A stretch of 64,000 nt of DNA from Saturnia japonica (taxonomy: Eukaryota > Arthropoda > Insecta > Lepidoptera > Saturniidae), in NCBI GenBank assembly GCA_033032175.1, contig CM065309.1, positions 3,844,001 through 3,908,000 of the forward strand, in the 5' to 3' direction. How positions within the stretch are numbered: position 1 is the stretch's first letter; the number at the start of each line of letters is the position of its first letter. Of the stretch, positions 34,097 through 47,200 are shown in pieces. The position numbers and the translations under genes were made by a program. The notes beneath the pieces are model-generated. The model saw only the letters and a list, made by a program, of their open reading frames with translations, was not told the origin of the DNA and did not search any database.

Positions 34097-35030
34097 ATAC
34101 AATAGTATTGTTTAATTATTATAATGTGAAAATATTGTTTATATAATATCTCTATTTTACTTTCATTATATTTATAATAATATGACGTGTTATGTATTTT
34201 GTTCAACCTTATCTATCACAAAAGTTATAAAATTATTTTTATTTTGTACCGGCTTTCGAAACTAATCATATAGAATTAAGCTAGTTTTCTTGCTAGTTTT
34301 CGTGGGAATTGATAATGAATGAATACTTTTTATTTTATACCTTTTACTGTTATTTTGTCTTGTATTTTGTAACTTTTGAATTTCCCTAAGAAGTTTTTTA
34401 GAGGTAGCTACTAGCTTACCATAACATGACATGATAACTTTGACTATATTGGGCAATATCATACACAATGAAGAAGATAAGAACAATAATAACTTGGACT
34501 GAAATTATTACTTTCATAGATATAAACCATTCACATGGTAAAAACTTTTATGGCAGCAATGTCTAATTAATTAAATAAAATGATTCTTAAAATAGAACTA
34601 ATCTGAATATATTTTGATATGTAACGGATAACGATTATAATATAAATTATGTGCTTAATTGACCCGTAAAATATAATATAACATAATCATAGTTTTTACG
34701 TAAATTGAATATAGTTAGTAAAGTTAAGCCAATATGGAAACCTTTTTTATGTGTATTGGTCTGTACTCAAACGTTGTTGTCGTGTTACTGTTACGGTAAA
34801 AAATACAGTAACTTTTATTACATCGTAGATTCCCATTAGAATTGAATCAAAATGAATAAAATTACAATAAAACATTGTAATAATCATACATAGGATAACA
34901 CTATGTTAAAATGACATAAGAAATTAAGTGTCAAATATTTGACGTTAGATTTGATCTTAGCAAACTTAAAAGTAGTACTAAAAGTATTGCACAGATGGCA
35001 GTAATTACATATTTTTATAGAAATGTAAAC
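34097..35030. other. Intergenic, shared upstream space, nothing identified
   Basis: AT-rich sequence between the divergent MTF-1 and Spaetzle-type genes. No metal-response element or other regulatory motif could be assigned with confidence by eye. Confidence 0.35.
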
Positions 35031-35264
35031 TAGGCGCCTAGTTTGCGCCGGCTTTGAAGACTCCTGGTTGAACTCCCGTTATAATGAACCGAATGAAACA
35101 CAGAGTAATGAGCACCACTTGTCTGAGCGGGCAGTGCGTTGTTCGCACGCCCTTCCTTCCACTCACGCGAATGTGCGATCTTCACATTCGGACTGAAATT
35201 CGTGTGTAAAAGTGTGTCGCACTAAAGTTATTAATAAATCATAAGAGTTTTTAATAAATTAAAA
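35031..35264 (+). promoter_or_regulatory. Putative promoter and 5' UTR of Spaetzle-type gene
   Basis: A clear GC-rich island in AT-rich DNA just before the first coding exon. It contains GGGCAGTGCGTTGTTCG, which has an initiator-like CAGT followed by a downstream G-rich segment, the usual shape of a TATA-less insect promoter. The start site itself is inferred, not shown. Confidence 0.35.
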
Positions 35265-38200
35265 ATGTGTAAAAAGAATATAACTGTTTATATACATTTG
35301 GTAAGTAATTTGTTGCTTTTTTATTTAGTACAATAAAATTAGATTTCGTCGCTACTTGGGTAGGTATTAAATTTTAAATAATAAAGAGAACAGAATGTTT
35401 AAGCTTAAATAATCCTGACTTGTGACTTAAATCCTAATTTATTTATAAAATACTATGTACCTATCTTGGAAATTTAATCTTAACGAAACCTGGCTATAAT
35501 TTATTTTAGCTTGTCAGCTCTTACAATTTTTTGAAGTTTTGTATCAAAACGTATGAAGAAAAAAAAGTTGTAAAATAGAATTGATTAATTTAATTTGTCA
35601 AAATGTACTTTATGAAAACTAATTTCAACGAAAATATATTTACTGAAAATTTAAGCTAAAATAAGTATATCAGTACCATTTTATTTTAGAAAGTATTATG
35701 AACTGATTTTCTCCATGGTTGACTGACTCATGTCTCATGCATTCGGAACAAACCGCTCAAAGTCAGGAAATAGACACGTAAAAAGCGTGTACAACTGGGT
35801 GAATTTTATCTATCGTTTACTGTTAAACCGAGTCACCCAGGCGTTCGTATGAACTGTATTAACGATGTCATTTATTCGAAGCCTTCAAGTTTACTGACCG
35901 ATCGTGTTCTATATAAACGTCAAAAATTTAAAGTTACACGTATATGTGGTCTTTGAGTATGAACAATTAGGATCAGATAGATGTAGTTTATATAATTAAA
36001 TCTATGGACAATCACAAAGCTTTTACATCGCAACGATGGCTCAGTAGTAGCGTATATGGACATCGCGTCGATCGACGCGAGTTCGAATCCCTGCATTATG
36101 CCTAAATTTTCGGATAAGGAAGATATGTGATGAAACCATAGTATGGTGGTAGGTTAGTTTCTAATGACCACCTGGCTAGCTACCACTCTCTAGTTGAAAA
36201 CCTATTGCCAAGTATCTTTAAGTGTGTTCCGACATCTGCAAATTAGAGTCACTATAGTACGGCAACGCGCTAGTGTAACCTCCATCCTTGTAAAACCATT
36301 ATTACAATCGTCCATATGCTACGGTTTTTGTATAAAAAAATTGGCGTGTAAACATAATTAATTTACATACAAAAAAATCTATTTTACTTTAGACTTCAGA
36401 GGAAACATTACTTTAACAAATAAAGGTATTTTAATGTTTTAAAATTACTATGAATGTGTTGTGATATTGTTTTAAAATAAATTAAAATACAAGAGCAAGA
36501 TATATTATTAGGCACTAGCTAATTATAGAAAACATTTCCACGTCGAAATTCCGTTAAGTGCTTATCTACGATTACCTAGTAAAACTTTTTTAAGTTCAAG
36601 GTAGGCAGGCGTATGTAACTTGTACGTGAGAAAACTTCAAATAAAAGCGTACCTGCTTGCATAGAAAGTTTTGTTTACGTTTGTACAATTCAAACGGTTT
36701 CGTACTGCGCCAAATCAAATAATAAGCAATAACTTGTAAGATTATTATTGTTTGCTTTTAGGTAAAAATTATTTGCAATGTTAGTAATGGCCATTGCTAC
36801 TCGGAAATTAAGCATCCAAATGTCGCACAAGAACGTGCTTTTCATACAATAGACCTAAGAGACCTCGGGAGCACTTTCGCTGCTCTTTCTGTATTCAAAT
36901 TTCACTTTTGCAACAATTCCATGAGTCCACTGAGACTTTCGATGTTTGAATATATAACTGTGTAATCGATTCGAAAACAACATCGCGTTAAAAGAAACTT
37001 TATGAATAATTAATAAACAAACTCTGATATAACAAATTACAATGCAATTATAACGTCTTTCATTCTTTATAAATTTACTTTTTTACATTTACATGGTAAA
37101 TATAATAAATATTTCTAATCATGAATAATCAATAGTTGGATTTATGCCAACAATTTTTACCTTTTACCTGAAAAACATCGTGATAAAACTATAGCGTGCT
37201 GGTAGGGAATTATCTAAAGTCCGCCTGTGTAGTTACCACGCTCAAATTGTAAATCTATCCCCAAACACCTAAAGGTGTGTTCCGGCACCTGCTTGAGAGC
37301 AAGTTACCCCACTAGGCTTAGCGTATTACCATCTTGGGCCACATAATCACTAAACATCAGGTGAAATGGTGACTATAATAAAAAACTACAAAGAATAAAA
37401 CAAAAGGGATATTTATTCTTCAATCACGAGGTACACATCTCGAATATAAAAGATCACGTATGTATCTACCGTTTATTCCAGTTTCCAGTTTGTTGATATA
37501 TACCATCATACGGTTCTTTAAAAAGGGAGTAAAAACTTTCTCATGTCGTTAACACGTGACACACCGTTTGCCGGTGTACTTTTATCTAATATTCTCGTAA
37601 AACGTGTTGTATTCGTTTGTTTGTCAGTTTGCGTATATTTAATCAATTAACTTATTTTATGGAAGACTTGCCGGTAGTGGTCTCTCTTGCAATATTCTCG
37701 CTATATAGTTTAAGATGGTTTAACATAGTAATAGTTGTGAATGGACCAACAAACCGCTTACCCCGGTGTATTGTATTTAATATAATTATATAACGTGTCT
37801 ACGTCCGTTTGTCGGTTAGTATGTTTATATTTAATAAATTAATAATTAACGTATTGTGGAAGCCTGAAGGTAGTGGTCTCTCTTCCAATACACAGGATAT
37901 AAATTTTAAGATGGATTAACATAATAATAGTTGGGAATGAACAACAAATCGTTTACCCTGGTGTATTGTATTTAATATGATTATTTAACGAGTCTCCGTC
38001 TGTTTTGGGTTAGTGTGCTAATATTGAATCAATTTACATATTTATGGAATATGTCTAATTGGAAAGACTTTGCCGGTAGTGGTCTCTTAAACAATACATG
38101 GATTAAGTTTGATTGACAAAAAAATAGTTACAAATTAACTACTTACTTATTGATATTTCTACTTAGCGTCATTATCGATGCCAACAAATCTTTTATTCCT

Positions 38201-41200
38201 ACTTTACCCTCTAACATAATCAGAGATCTTTTTCTTTACATAGCTAGCTAATTATTTATTCTCGTACTATAACTGTAATTGCCTTCGTCATTTGTCTTTT
38301 CTTTATTTCCCCTATGTTTATTTTTTCGTTAACTAGCAACCGCCCACGTCTTCGTCGCATTAATATATACAAAAAAAAATAGCTGTGCTGCGACTTACCC
38401 GCGTGGTTTAAATCGTGTCTGAAAAACGTCAAAAAATCTTGATAGCGCAAACACCGAACATCGACATCTACCATAGAAAATCTAGATCGAATAGGTGTTT
38501 GTAATTATTTTAAATATTTAAAAATAACGTTAAAATGTATGTAAAAACATTTCATAATAATAATAAAAGCCCAGCCTTAAGTTATTAATATAAGTGTTTA
38601 CAGAAAATAGACTTTATGTATGACAAAAAATATCAAATCAATTTCATGATAATTTAAACCAAACCCTACAGCGCCATCTATGAATACTCTTGGAAAAAAC
38701 ACGTTTCCATTTATGGTCTTTTTGAAAAATTGTGTAAAGATAAAATAATTTGGTATCTTTTCACTTTGTTTCACTAGATATCTTAAATATATTACAAAAT
38801 TACATATACATATATTCTTTTTAAAATGTATATGACCTAAATGCAATTTATAGACCATTCAAATGGTCATACGTGTAAAAATGCATCATAAATGTACCTT
38901 CAAACTATAAATTACAGTCATACCAAATTTCATTACATTCGGTTCAGTAGTTTTTGGGCTATTCGACAGACTGATAAAAATTTTAAAAACTGGCTAAAGA
39001 AAGGTTCTGTCTATGATTCTAACCCTCCCGTATTATTTTTTCTCAAATATCTTCAATGTAAAGATATCGAATCTTTACTTTTTTGTTATAACATAGAAGT
39101 ATAGGTTATATATAATCCCCACTTCGCCACGTCAAAAAAACACATCGCTTAACGCGTAGGTACCTAGTGCTTATGAAAATTGTAGTTTCTTAAAATTTTA
39201 ATAACTCTTCATTGATTGCAGATATCGTGTTTTATTTAGATAAGAACCAATTCCATAACATCTAAGGAGATAAACAATAACAAAAGACTGATCAAAATCT
39301 AACCAATAGTTTTTACGCGAATCTCTATCATTTTATTAATTTATATAGATACTATTTTAAGTACAGTTTAATAATTCTTCGTTCTATCTTAATTTAATTA
39401 CATTCATTCCTCTATTTGCTTGTTTATACATTTATAAGTCCATGATTGATTTATTATTTCTTATTACCATGGTACTACATACAAATATTAATATAATGTA
39501 GGTACTCATTTGATGTATTTTAACGTCAAAAACGAAAGCGTCAGCTTCAAGTCTATGAACAGCGAGAACTTGTGGAGGATAGAGAGTGGTAGCGGAATCT
39601 GGTTTCCGAGGCCAAGACCCACTTTAGATCAGTCGAGAATGTTAGTTTTAATAAATTAGCTTTGAATAAAAAGTTTCCTTCAATGTAATATCTCCTAAAA
39701 GAATGGTATAAGACCGTAGAACGAATCTAAACCAATTTAATCGCATTGAATAATAAATTCTAGGTTACTGATAGTGAATTTGGTTATTTCACTTATAAAA
39801 CCGAGAAGTAAATCCATTTTTAGATCTGTGCGGATTTCAGAAAATGTTGGTGAATTCTTGTACAAAAAATGTACATACTTAAATCATTGGTTTAAAAATC
39901 TTTTTTATAATTCTGTAAGATAAAAAATAACGTTATTTAGATATATGAGAATATTAATAAAAAATAAGCCGAAGTAAAAAGTTCTAAAATATTACTTTTG
40001 TCGTATTGTGAAGTTGTGGAACCTTCTCCCGGCCAGTGTGTTCCCCCCTCCTTACGACATAGGGTGCTTTAAGAGTAACGTGAAGAGACATTTATGCAGG
40101 CCAGCATTACAGCGGTGACCGCCGGTGGATTTAGATCTCTCGGTGGTTGCCGTTGTTTGAACTGTGCTGTGCTTACCATCAGGGACAGTACCGTGAACGT
40201 GCCGAGCTAAAAATAAATAAAACTTGCATGCACCTGATGAGTTCGAGTAACAGTTCAATGACATGTTATTCACAGTTTGACCTAGAAATCTGACACTTTC
40301 TTCTTCAGGGTCTTTCCGATTCACCGCACATAGCATAGCCGGTTACCCTTTCATTTCCGATGAAACACACACCGGGACGTGATTAACCGTTTAAATATAT
40401 TCTTTTCTTTTAATAAAATGCTTCAAAATCATAATAATTATGTTACTGAGATTCATAAATAATTTGAATAAACTAAAATAGATGCTTTACCTTGTTTCTT
40501 TATTATTTTTATTGCTCGATATGTCCGTCTGTCTAGCGACCTCAGCGATTTAATCGCAAGAGTCAAGCAGGTTTTACTTTAAAAAGTTTATTTAAAGGAT
40601 GTATCATTCGTGAATGATAGTGATGTCTAGAAATAACTCTCTCTTTCTGTACTTTCAGTATATATAATTATTATTAATTGTAAATAGTAATTATACAGTT
40701 AAAAATATATATTGATACACTCGATCGAGTTTCGTGCAGAATCTTCTCCATGTATATGATGTTTTCCGAACCGTTGGTAGAGTTGTAACTAACGTTCTTA
40801 ATTGCCTTTTGACTCTTCTTAGGATCGAAAGTGAATAGTACATTTGATTTAGATTTTTTTTTCTTTTTTAAATAGTAAAACTGTTTAATTTTGTATTAAC
40901 GTTAAAAATATATAATCCACATAATAACCCATAACTGTATATTTCTTAGTGGTTATAAGTGTAACGGATTTTATGTCGAATTATAACTTTTGCCGAAAAT
41001 CCTACCACAAATGATGCACGTGTCTTGTACAGGGTCTATTGATGATTTTATTATTGTATTATAGGTATGAATAAAAGAAAAAATTAATTAACTTTTGATA
41101 TCCTTTCAAAGAGAATTTAAATAACTGTTATTTAAATATTCGAGTTTAAAAGTTTCGTTTTTTTTAAAACCATCTGTCCTACATTAGCATCGTTACTAGA

Positions 41201-44200
41201 CAGTATATTAATTACCTAGGTATCTACTGTAAACATCATTAATAATTTAAGAAGACAAACTGTTCTTAGTGGAAGTCCGTAAGCTAAGCTCACAAAAACC
41301 ATAAAGTATTTTGTAAATATAAGTATCTATATATGTATCTATGGAAGTCGTCTATCTAGTCATGCTTGTTAAACTTACGGTACCTGTTTTAGATATTATT
41401 TCATTGCTTCTTCTCTTGGCTCATGCTAAACCTGTAACGTACACAGCAGGCAATGGATGCTATTGAATTTCATAAGAAAAAGGACGGGTTTCGTTTGTCA
41501 AAGATGGTTCGAACTTCGAGTCGAGTTGTTATGGGATGTATGTCATTCGGTCACGACATACATTCCGCCCTAACGGCTGCTCACGCGCCGACGATGAATT
41601 CGTGCGACAACTGATCATTTATTTTATTTCATATGGCGAAACGCAGTTATTATTATTGCGTTTAGAATCGCGGATATTATATTATTATAATTTAATTCTA
41701 TAATCGATTGTTTTTTAACGTGACCTAGTATTGAATTACCGGTTTCCAAATTATTTTCTACAGTACATTCATTAGATTTTGGCAAAGCCTTCAACACTTT
41801 TTAAAGTGAAATTATTATATGTAGATATATTCAATCTAAAAATGTAGTGATTTACCAATTTTGTAAAATATTTATAGCTTTAGCGTTGTGGCCACCTGAT
41901 CTTAAGTGACGCTAAGTCTTGTTAGTGAAAGACTGGCTCTCAAGTGCAGCTGCCGGAACACACCTATTGGTGTTTTGCGACAGATTTTCAACTTAAGGGT
42001 GGCTTGAGGCTTGAGGGAGGCTCATTGCATAGATTCGAACTCATGTCGATCGACGCGGAGTTTGTACACGCTATCAACTGAGCCATCATTTCACCAATAA
42101 AGATATTTATTATTAATTTACTGATAGACAAAATAAAATTCACTTTTGCCACCTTTGTTTGGCTGTATCGATTGTTGACTATAGTATTTTCAAGACAGAT
42201 TGAACTTGGTTTTTTTATTACGGAATAATCACTTTTTTCTTCTTCAACACCTTTTCTATGACGATATAAGAAGACAGCGTCTCCAAACTGCTTCAACAAC
42301 TAAAAGAAAATGTTATGAGCCAGGTAGATCCTCCTAAAAGGTTTTAGTGGACACTAGTGAGGAATAAAATTATTCAACAGATTCCCCATATAAATTATAT
42401 CGAAATACTTATCCTTATCTAATTTATTTTTTATTTTATACACAAATAAAAACTGCGTAAAATATGTAGGATAGTTTATTGTAACTTAAATACAAATTAT
42501 ATATGTATTTACTAAATTTTTGTTACATTACCTACTTATTACTTTTTCATGTTTTTCTAAATTATTATAATTATATTAGATTTTTTTATTGTTTTTGTAA
42601 ATAGAAAATATTTACCATATAGTGCATGCTATGGCAGATTTATAAGTCACTGAATTTAAAGTTGTACCGTTAATATATTAACTATCTGTCCCCGCGGATT
42701 ATGCGCAGTTATTTATTATTTTCGTTTCGTAATTTAATTTTAAATCATATTATTGCCAATTTTATAGTGTATCAAATATGGAATGATATATGTTTCCAAT
42801 CTACAAAATTTCATAAAAATCCCTCCAGCCGTTTTTGAGCTTAATCCAGCCAGACAAACAAAAAAATGTTGCAATGTCATATTCTCGATCAATGCACTAT
42901 CAGGAAATGTGAAAAAAACATATAATTAAAGGCAGAATTTAATATTAATTAATATAGAAGATTTATTGGCTTTAATTAAATAACTAAATACAATTATTGT
43001 TAATATTTTCAGGCGGTCTTAACATGCTGTGTCATCGCAGACTGTGGTCCAAGATTAAAGTACGCTTGGGGGGATGCCCTACAGAACACTGACTGTCCTG
43101 GAACCGATGGAACTCCATATCCAAGGTATATATTTTTATTTAGCAAGACAATTTTTAATATAATAAAAATCCTATATAAATGATTTTGAGGAGTTTCCTG
43201 GTGTATCTTCTAAGTCGAAAGTCGAATGACAATGAAATTAAAACGGGATCATCCTTGATGTATCATCCCCTTTCCTACAATAAAGAATCATCCAAATCGG
43301 TTCATAAACGAAGAAGTTATTGCTTAACATCCATAAAAAATACATTCGAATTGGGAACATCCTCCTTTTTTTGAAGTCGGTAAAAAAAAATTATAATTTG
43401 CATGTGTTGAGCATAAGGGTGTAAAGGGTGTCTAATTACATCTTTAAAGCTGAGACGCCCATGCCACCATCTGCACATGATGCACCCTGCTGAGCAACGA
43501 ACGAGGAAATGGCGGTAGTGGAGTGGTAGGGTTGTTTTACCAGACTCGGTCGCGACCACCATGCATGTGAAAAGTCCGTCATATTGACTCGCTTTTGCGT
43601 GTCGCGTTTCGGGATTTGCCTGTGCATATCCCGTTATATTTATGCAGGCCGAAATGACAGTGGCTACCGTCGAAGGATAACGATCTCTCGGTAGTCGCCG
43701 CTGTACTGTGCTTACCATCAGAGACAGAACCGTTAATATCCGTGCTTCAGTTTTCATTCCACTTCAAAGTTTTTAATTTGTATATTTTTTGATACGTATT
43801 ATTTGGTATTTTATTATTATTTATGATTTTTTTTAAACCAGTTTAATGTGTTCTTATTAGATCTTTGGTAAATTGTCATAAATTCAAAGCCTGGTACATA
43901 AAAACTTAATTAAGTTTTATAGTACTAGCCTATCACAAAAAAAAAACAACAAATATTTTTCTTTAGACTTAAATATACAAAGAAACATATTTTATCGATT
44001 TATAAGGTTACAACTTTAATATGAATGTGAACCAGAACAAATAAACTGTTATAATGTAATCATTTCAGACCACACGCGATTAGCCGGAAATAACTTTCTC
44101 TGATATCAATTTCTCGTAATACTTCTCTTGTGATATTTTTTAAATTAGGAATATGGTCTACGTTTATTAAATAAAATAATTAAAACAAATCCTTTTACTT

Positions 44201-47200
44201 TTTCATTGACCTAAAAAGATTTACAGTTATAATCTATTGGATAAAATAGAAAATACTAAGCATCAAAAATATCATAGAACTCGTTTTTTGAGAAACTTGT
44301 GTGCAACATGGAAACAGAATTTTGTAATTATACTTACTTTTTAATTATGTATATAATATGTACAATATGATAAAGTGTGAAATTTTTAAAATCTTGATTA
44401 CAACAATTATAACGTATTAATAATCAAATTAAGTATCAGATATTAATAGGTAATCAAAGATTAATAAGTACTTAATAAAAAATATTATTTGCAATTTTTA
44501 ATCATATATTTTATTATATATACATAATAATTTAAATAATCAATAGGTACTAATAGCACAGATCAAAATTTTGAAATATTTATATTTTCCGTTGGTGTTA
44601 GAACCTTAGAAAAGCTTTTACAGATAAATGGGAATAATATATTATGTTACTTTTAGAAATCCTACTTGTTCCTTTAATTACATTTCCATTTAATAGTTTC
44701 GTTCAATGGCTTGTAAGTTAAGCCGGTTTCTGATAATTTTACGGATTCACTGCACCGCGCCACCGTACTCATCTCTTCGTTACGTGCGAGGGAGACAGAT
44801 TTACAATGTTATTGACGTTATTAATACACACCGGTTAACGTTGGTTGTTCGAGTCTGTCCGGCGAAACCTCGAGTAACTTCGTGCATTGACGTATTTGTA
44901 TTCCAATTTCATGCCCTGCCCAGTCAGTGTGAGTGTATTTTACTCTATTTTTGTGTTTGACTGTTTTGTTTATAAAGTAATTTCTGTTTATGTACTATCA
45001 ATTAACGTTTTATTAGTGAATACGAAAGCGAAATAACAATGGATACAATGGAAAATATGGATGTAGATAAAGATGAGTTTTACCGGAGATTATACGAAAT
45101 GATCGATAAGCAAGTTGTGAATACATTATTATATCCACGTGAACGATACGAACGTATGCTTCAAAATATAAAAAAGTCGAAAGTTTGTAAGAAAAAGACT
45201 TCAGCAGACTATAGGCGTTCGAAAAAGTATGAGGTTGTGGATACGTCTGATGGAGAAAGGATATTCGCGATTCCAGCGACCACTGATAAACATCAAAAGC
45301 GACTGATGCTTGTCCCAACAGAAGAAATGTATGATATTATACGTGATTACCACCTGAAATTGAACCATGGCGGTAGAACTCGAATATTCGATCAAATTAA
45401 GCGAAAATATAAGAACATAACTACACAAGTTGTTGTACTATATTTATCGCTATGTCACATATGTAAATACAAACTTATCGCTCGCACCAAACCCCGGCCA
45501 AAATCGGACATAGAGACTTTGAAATCGGACACAGAGACTTTTAAATCGGACACAGAAACTTTTAAAACTGACCATGAAAAGGATATTTTGAATGCTTCAG
45601 CTATTGAATTGGCTAAACACGCAAGTGAACTAGAAAAGACGATAAAAAATTACGTTTATCCTGAGCTTTATTGTCGTGGACAAGTCGACATACTTAGTGT
45701 GAGTAACGATTCTAAAGAAGAATGTAAATACTTGATGGTGAATAGAAATTTTGTGACAAAGTTTATACATTTGAAATCTATGAAACACTTGTCTGTAAAT
45801 GAAGCTGTTGATTATTTGCTAGAAATATTTTTAATGTTTGGCGCTCCAAATATTTTGCAATGTAAAAATGGCGTTGTTATAGCTAAATCGATTTGCAGAC
45901 GTATTTCGACTTTATGTCCCGATATTAAAGTCGTTGCTTCGGAAAAAATATTTTCTATAAATGATTTTAAAAGAAAGTCAAATGAAGATATATTGAAAAT
46001 GCTAAATGATTGGCTCATTAAAACTCAGAATACGAAATGGCAAGAAGGTATTAAGTTTGTACAACACTCATTGAATGCTATGTTTCATGAAGTTTTGTGT
46101 AGAACACCGAGCGAAGTTGTTTTGGAGTAAATCCAAGGAAGGGCTTAACTTCCGTTCTTTCCAAGAATATATTATATGAAGATATAGTTACAGAACAAGA
46201 TTTGATAGCTGTGTTGGAGAAAGAGAGTTTAGAAAAAGCTTCAAAACAACTTTATGCAGAAGAATCCTTAATAATGCCCGATCTTTTTATCAAAACGGAA
46301 GAAGATAATATGACAGATGAAGATAACAATGAAGATCTTACTAATATTTAGTTTGCTAAAAATTACTTATACCCACCAATATTTTTTTGTAAGCGCTTAA
46401 TAAGAATGTAAATATTTGATTTAAAAAATTGTATTTTTGTAAAGACTAATAATAGGTTTGGAAAGGATTTTTAGAGTAAAATATAAATGCTTAACATACA
46501 GTAGTTATTTTTTATTCGTGGGGGATACCTTCCATAATTATGCCGCGTATATTATAGACCGATACGGAATGGTAATCTGTATCGAAGTAGACATTTTTAG
46601 GCTTAATCGCAAAAGCGACTATGTCGCTTACGTAATATAAGCTTCACAAGATAATTACCAGAAAACTTAAGAAGTACTACTAACAATATGAATAATAATT
46701 ACTTAATCTAATTTTAAACAGCTCCCTTGCAAAGAAAGGTATAGGCTCGGCCTATATGGAATTATATCTATATGTGAATGTGGAACGAACCAGATGCTAA
46801 TGCATCTTAATGCAACTTAATAGTTTAGATTTAGTAGATATTTTGTATCCGTGAATAAAGAAATTTCCGGCCGCGTATGCACGTATTTGAAATCTGCGAA
46901 AAACGGAATCGTGAATATGGAGCTTTTACTGTACAGACAAATAACCACAATCATGACGGCGTATTTGAAGTTCCGTTAGTTCAGACATAAACATCTCTTC
47001 CCCGCATGTCGTGTGAGTTTTCCCACGGGTAGGTACTTTTTACTGCAATTTCCTGGTGAGCTCTTGCCTCGAAGCGTTGCGAAGTAATTGTAATATAATT
47101 GGTATTATGGCGGTTGATTACAATGCATAACGGAACATAGAAACTCGATTTAGTTCGTCATCTGTTTGCACTGAATTTACTTATGCGGGCTAGCATGAGT

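Noticed and set aside
35031..35264. Coding exon in the GC-rich island before the Spaetzle-type gene
   Set aside because: No long open frame; it fits promoter/5' UTR better.
40052..40336. 94-codon minus-strand ORF
   Set aside because: Antisense to the LINE C-terminus and 3' UTR at 40000-40215.
44706..44960. 84-codon ORF upstream of the integrase-like gene
   Set aside because: No motif, and it lies in the presumed promoter/5' UTR; composition does not look protein-coding.
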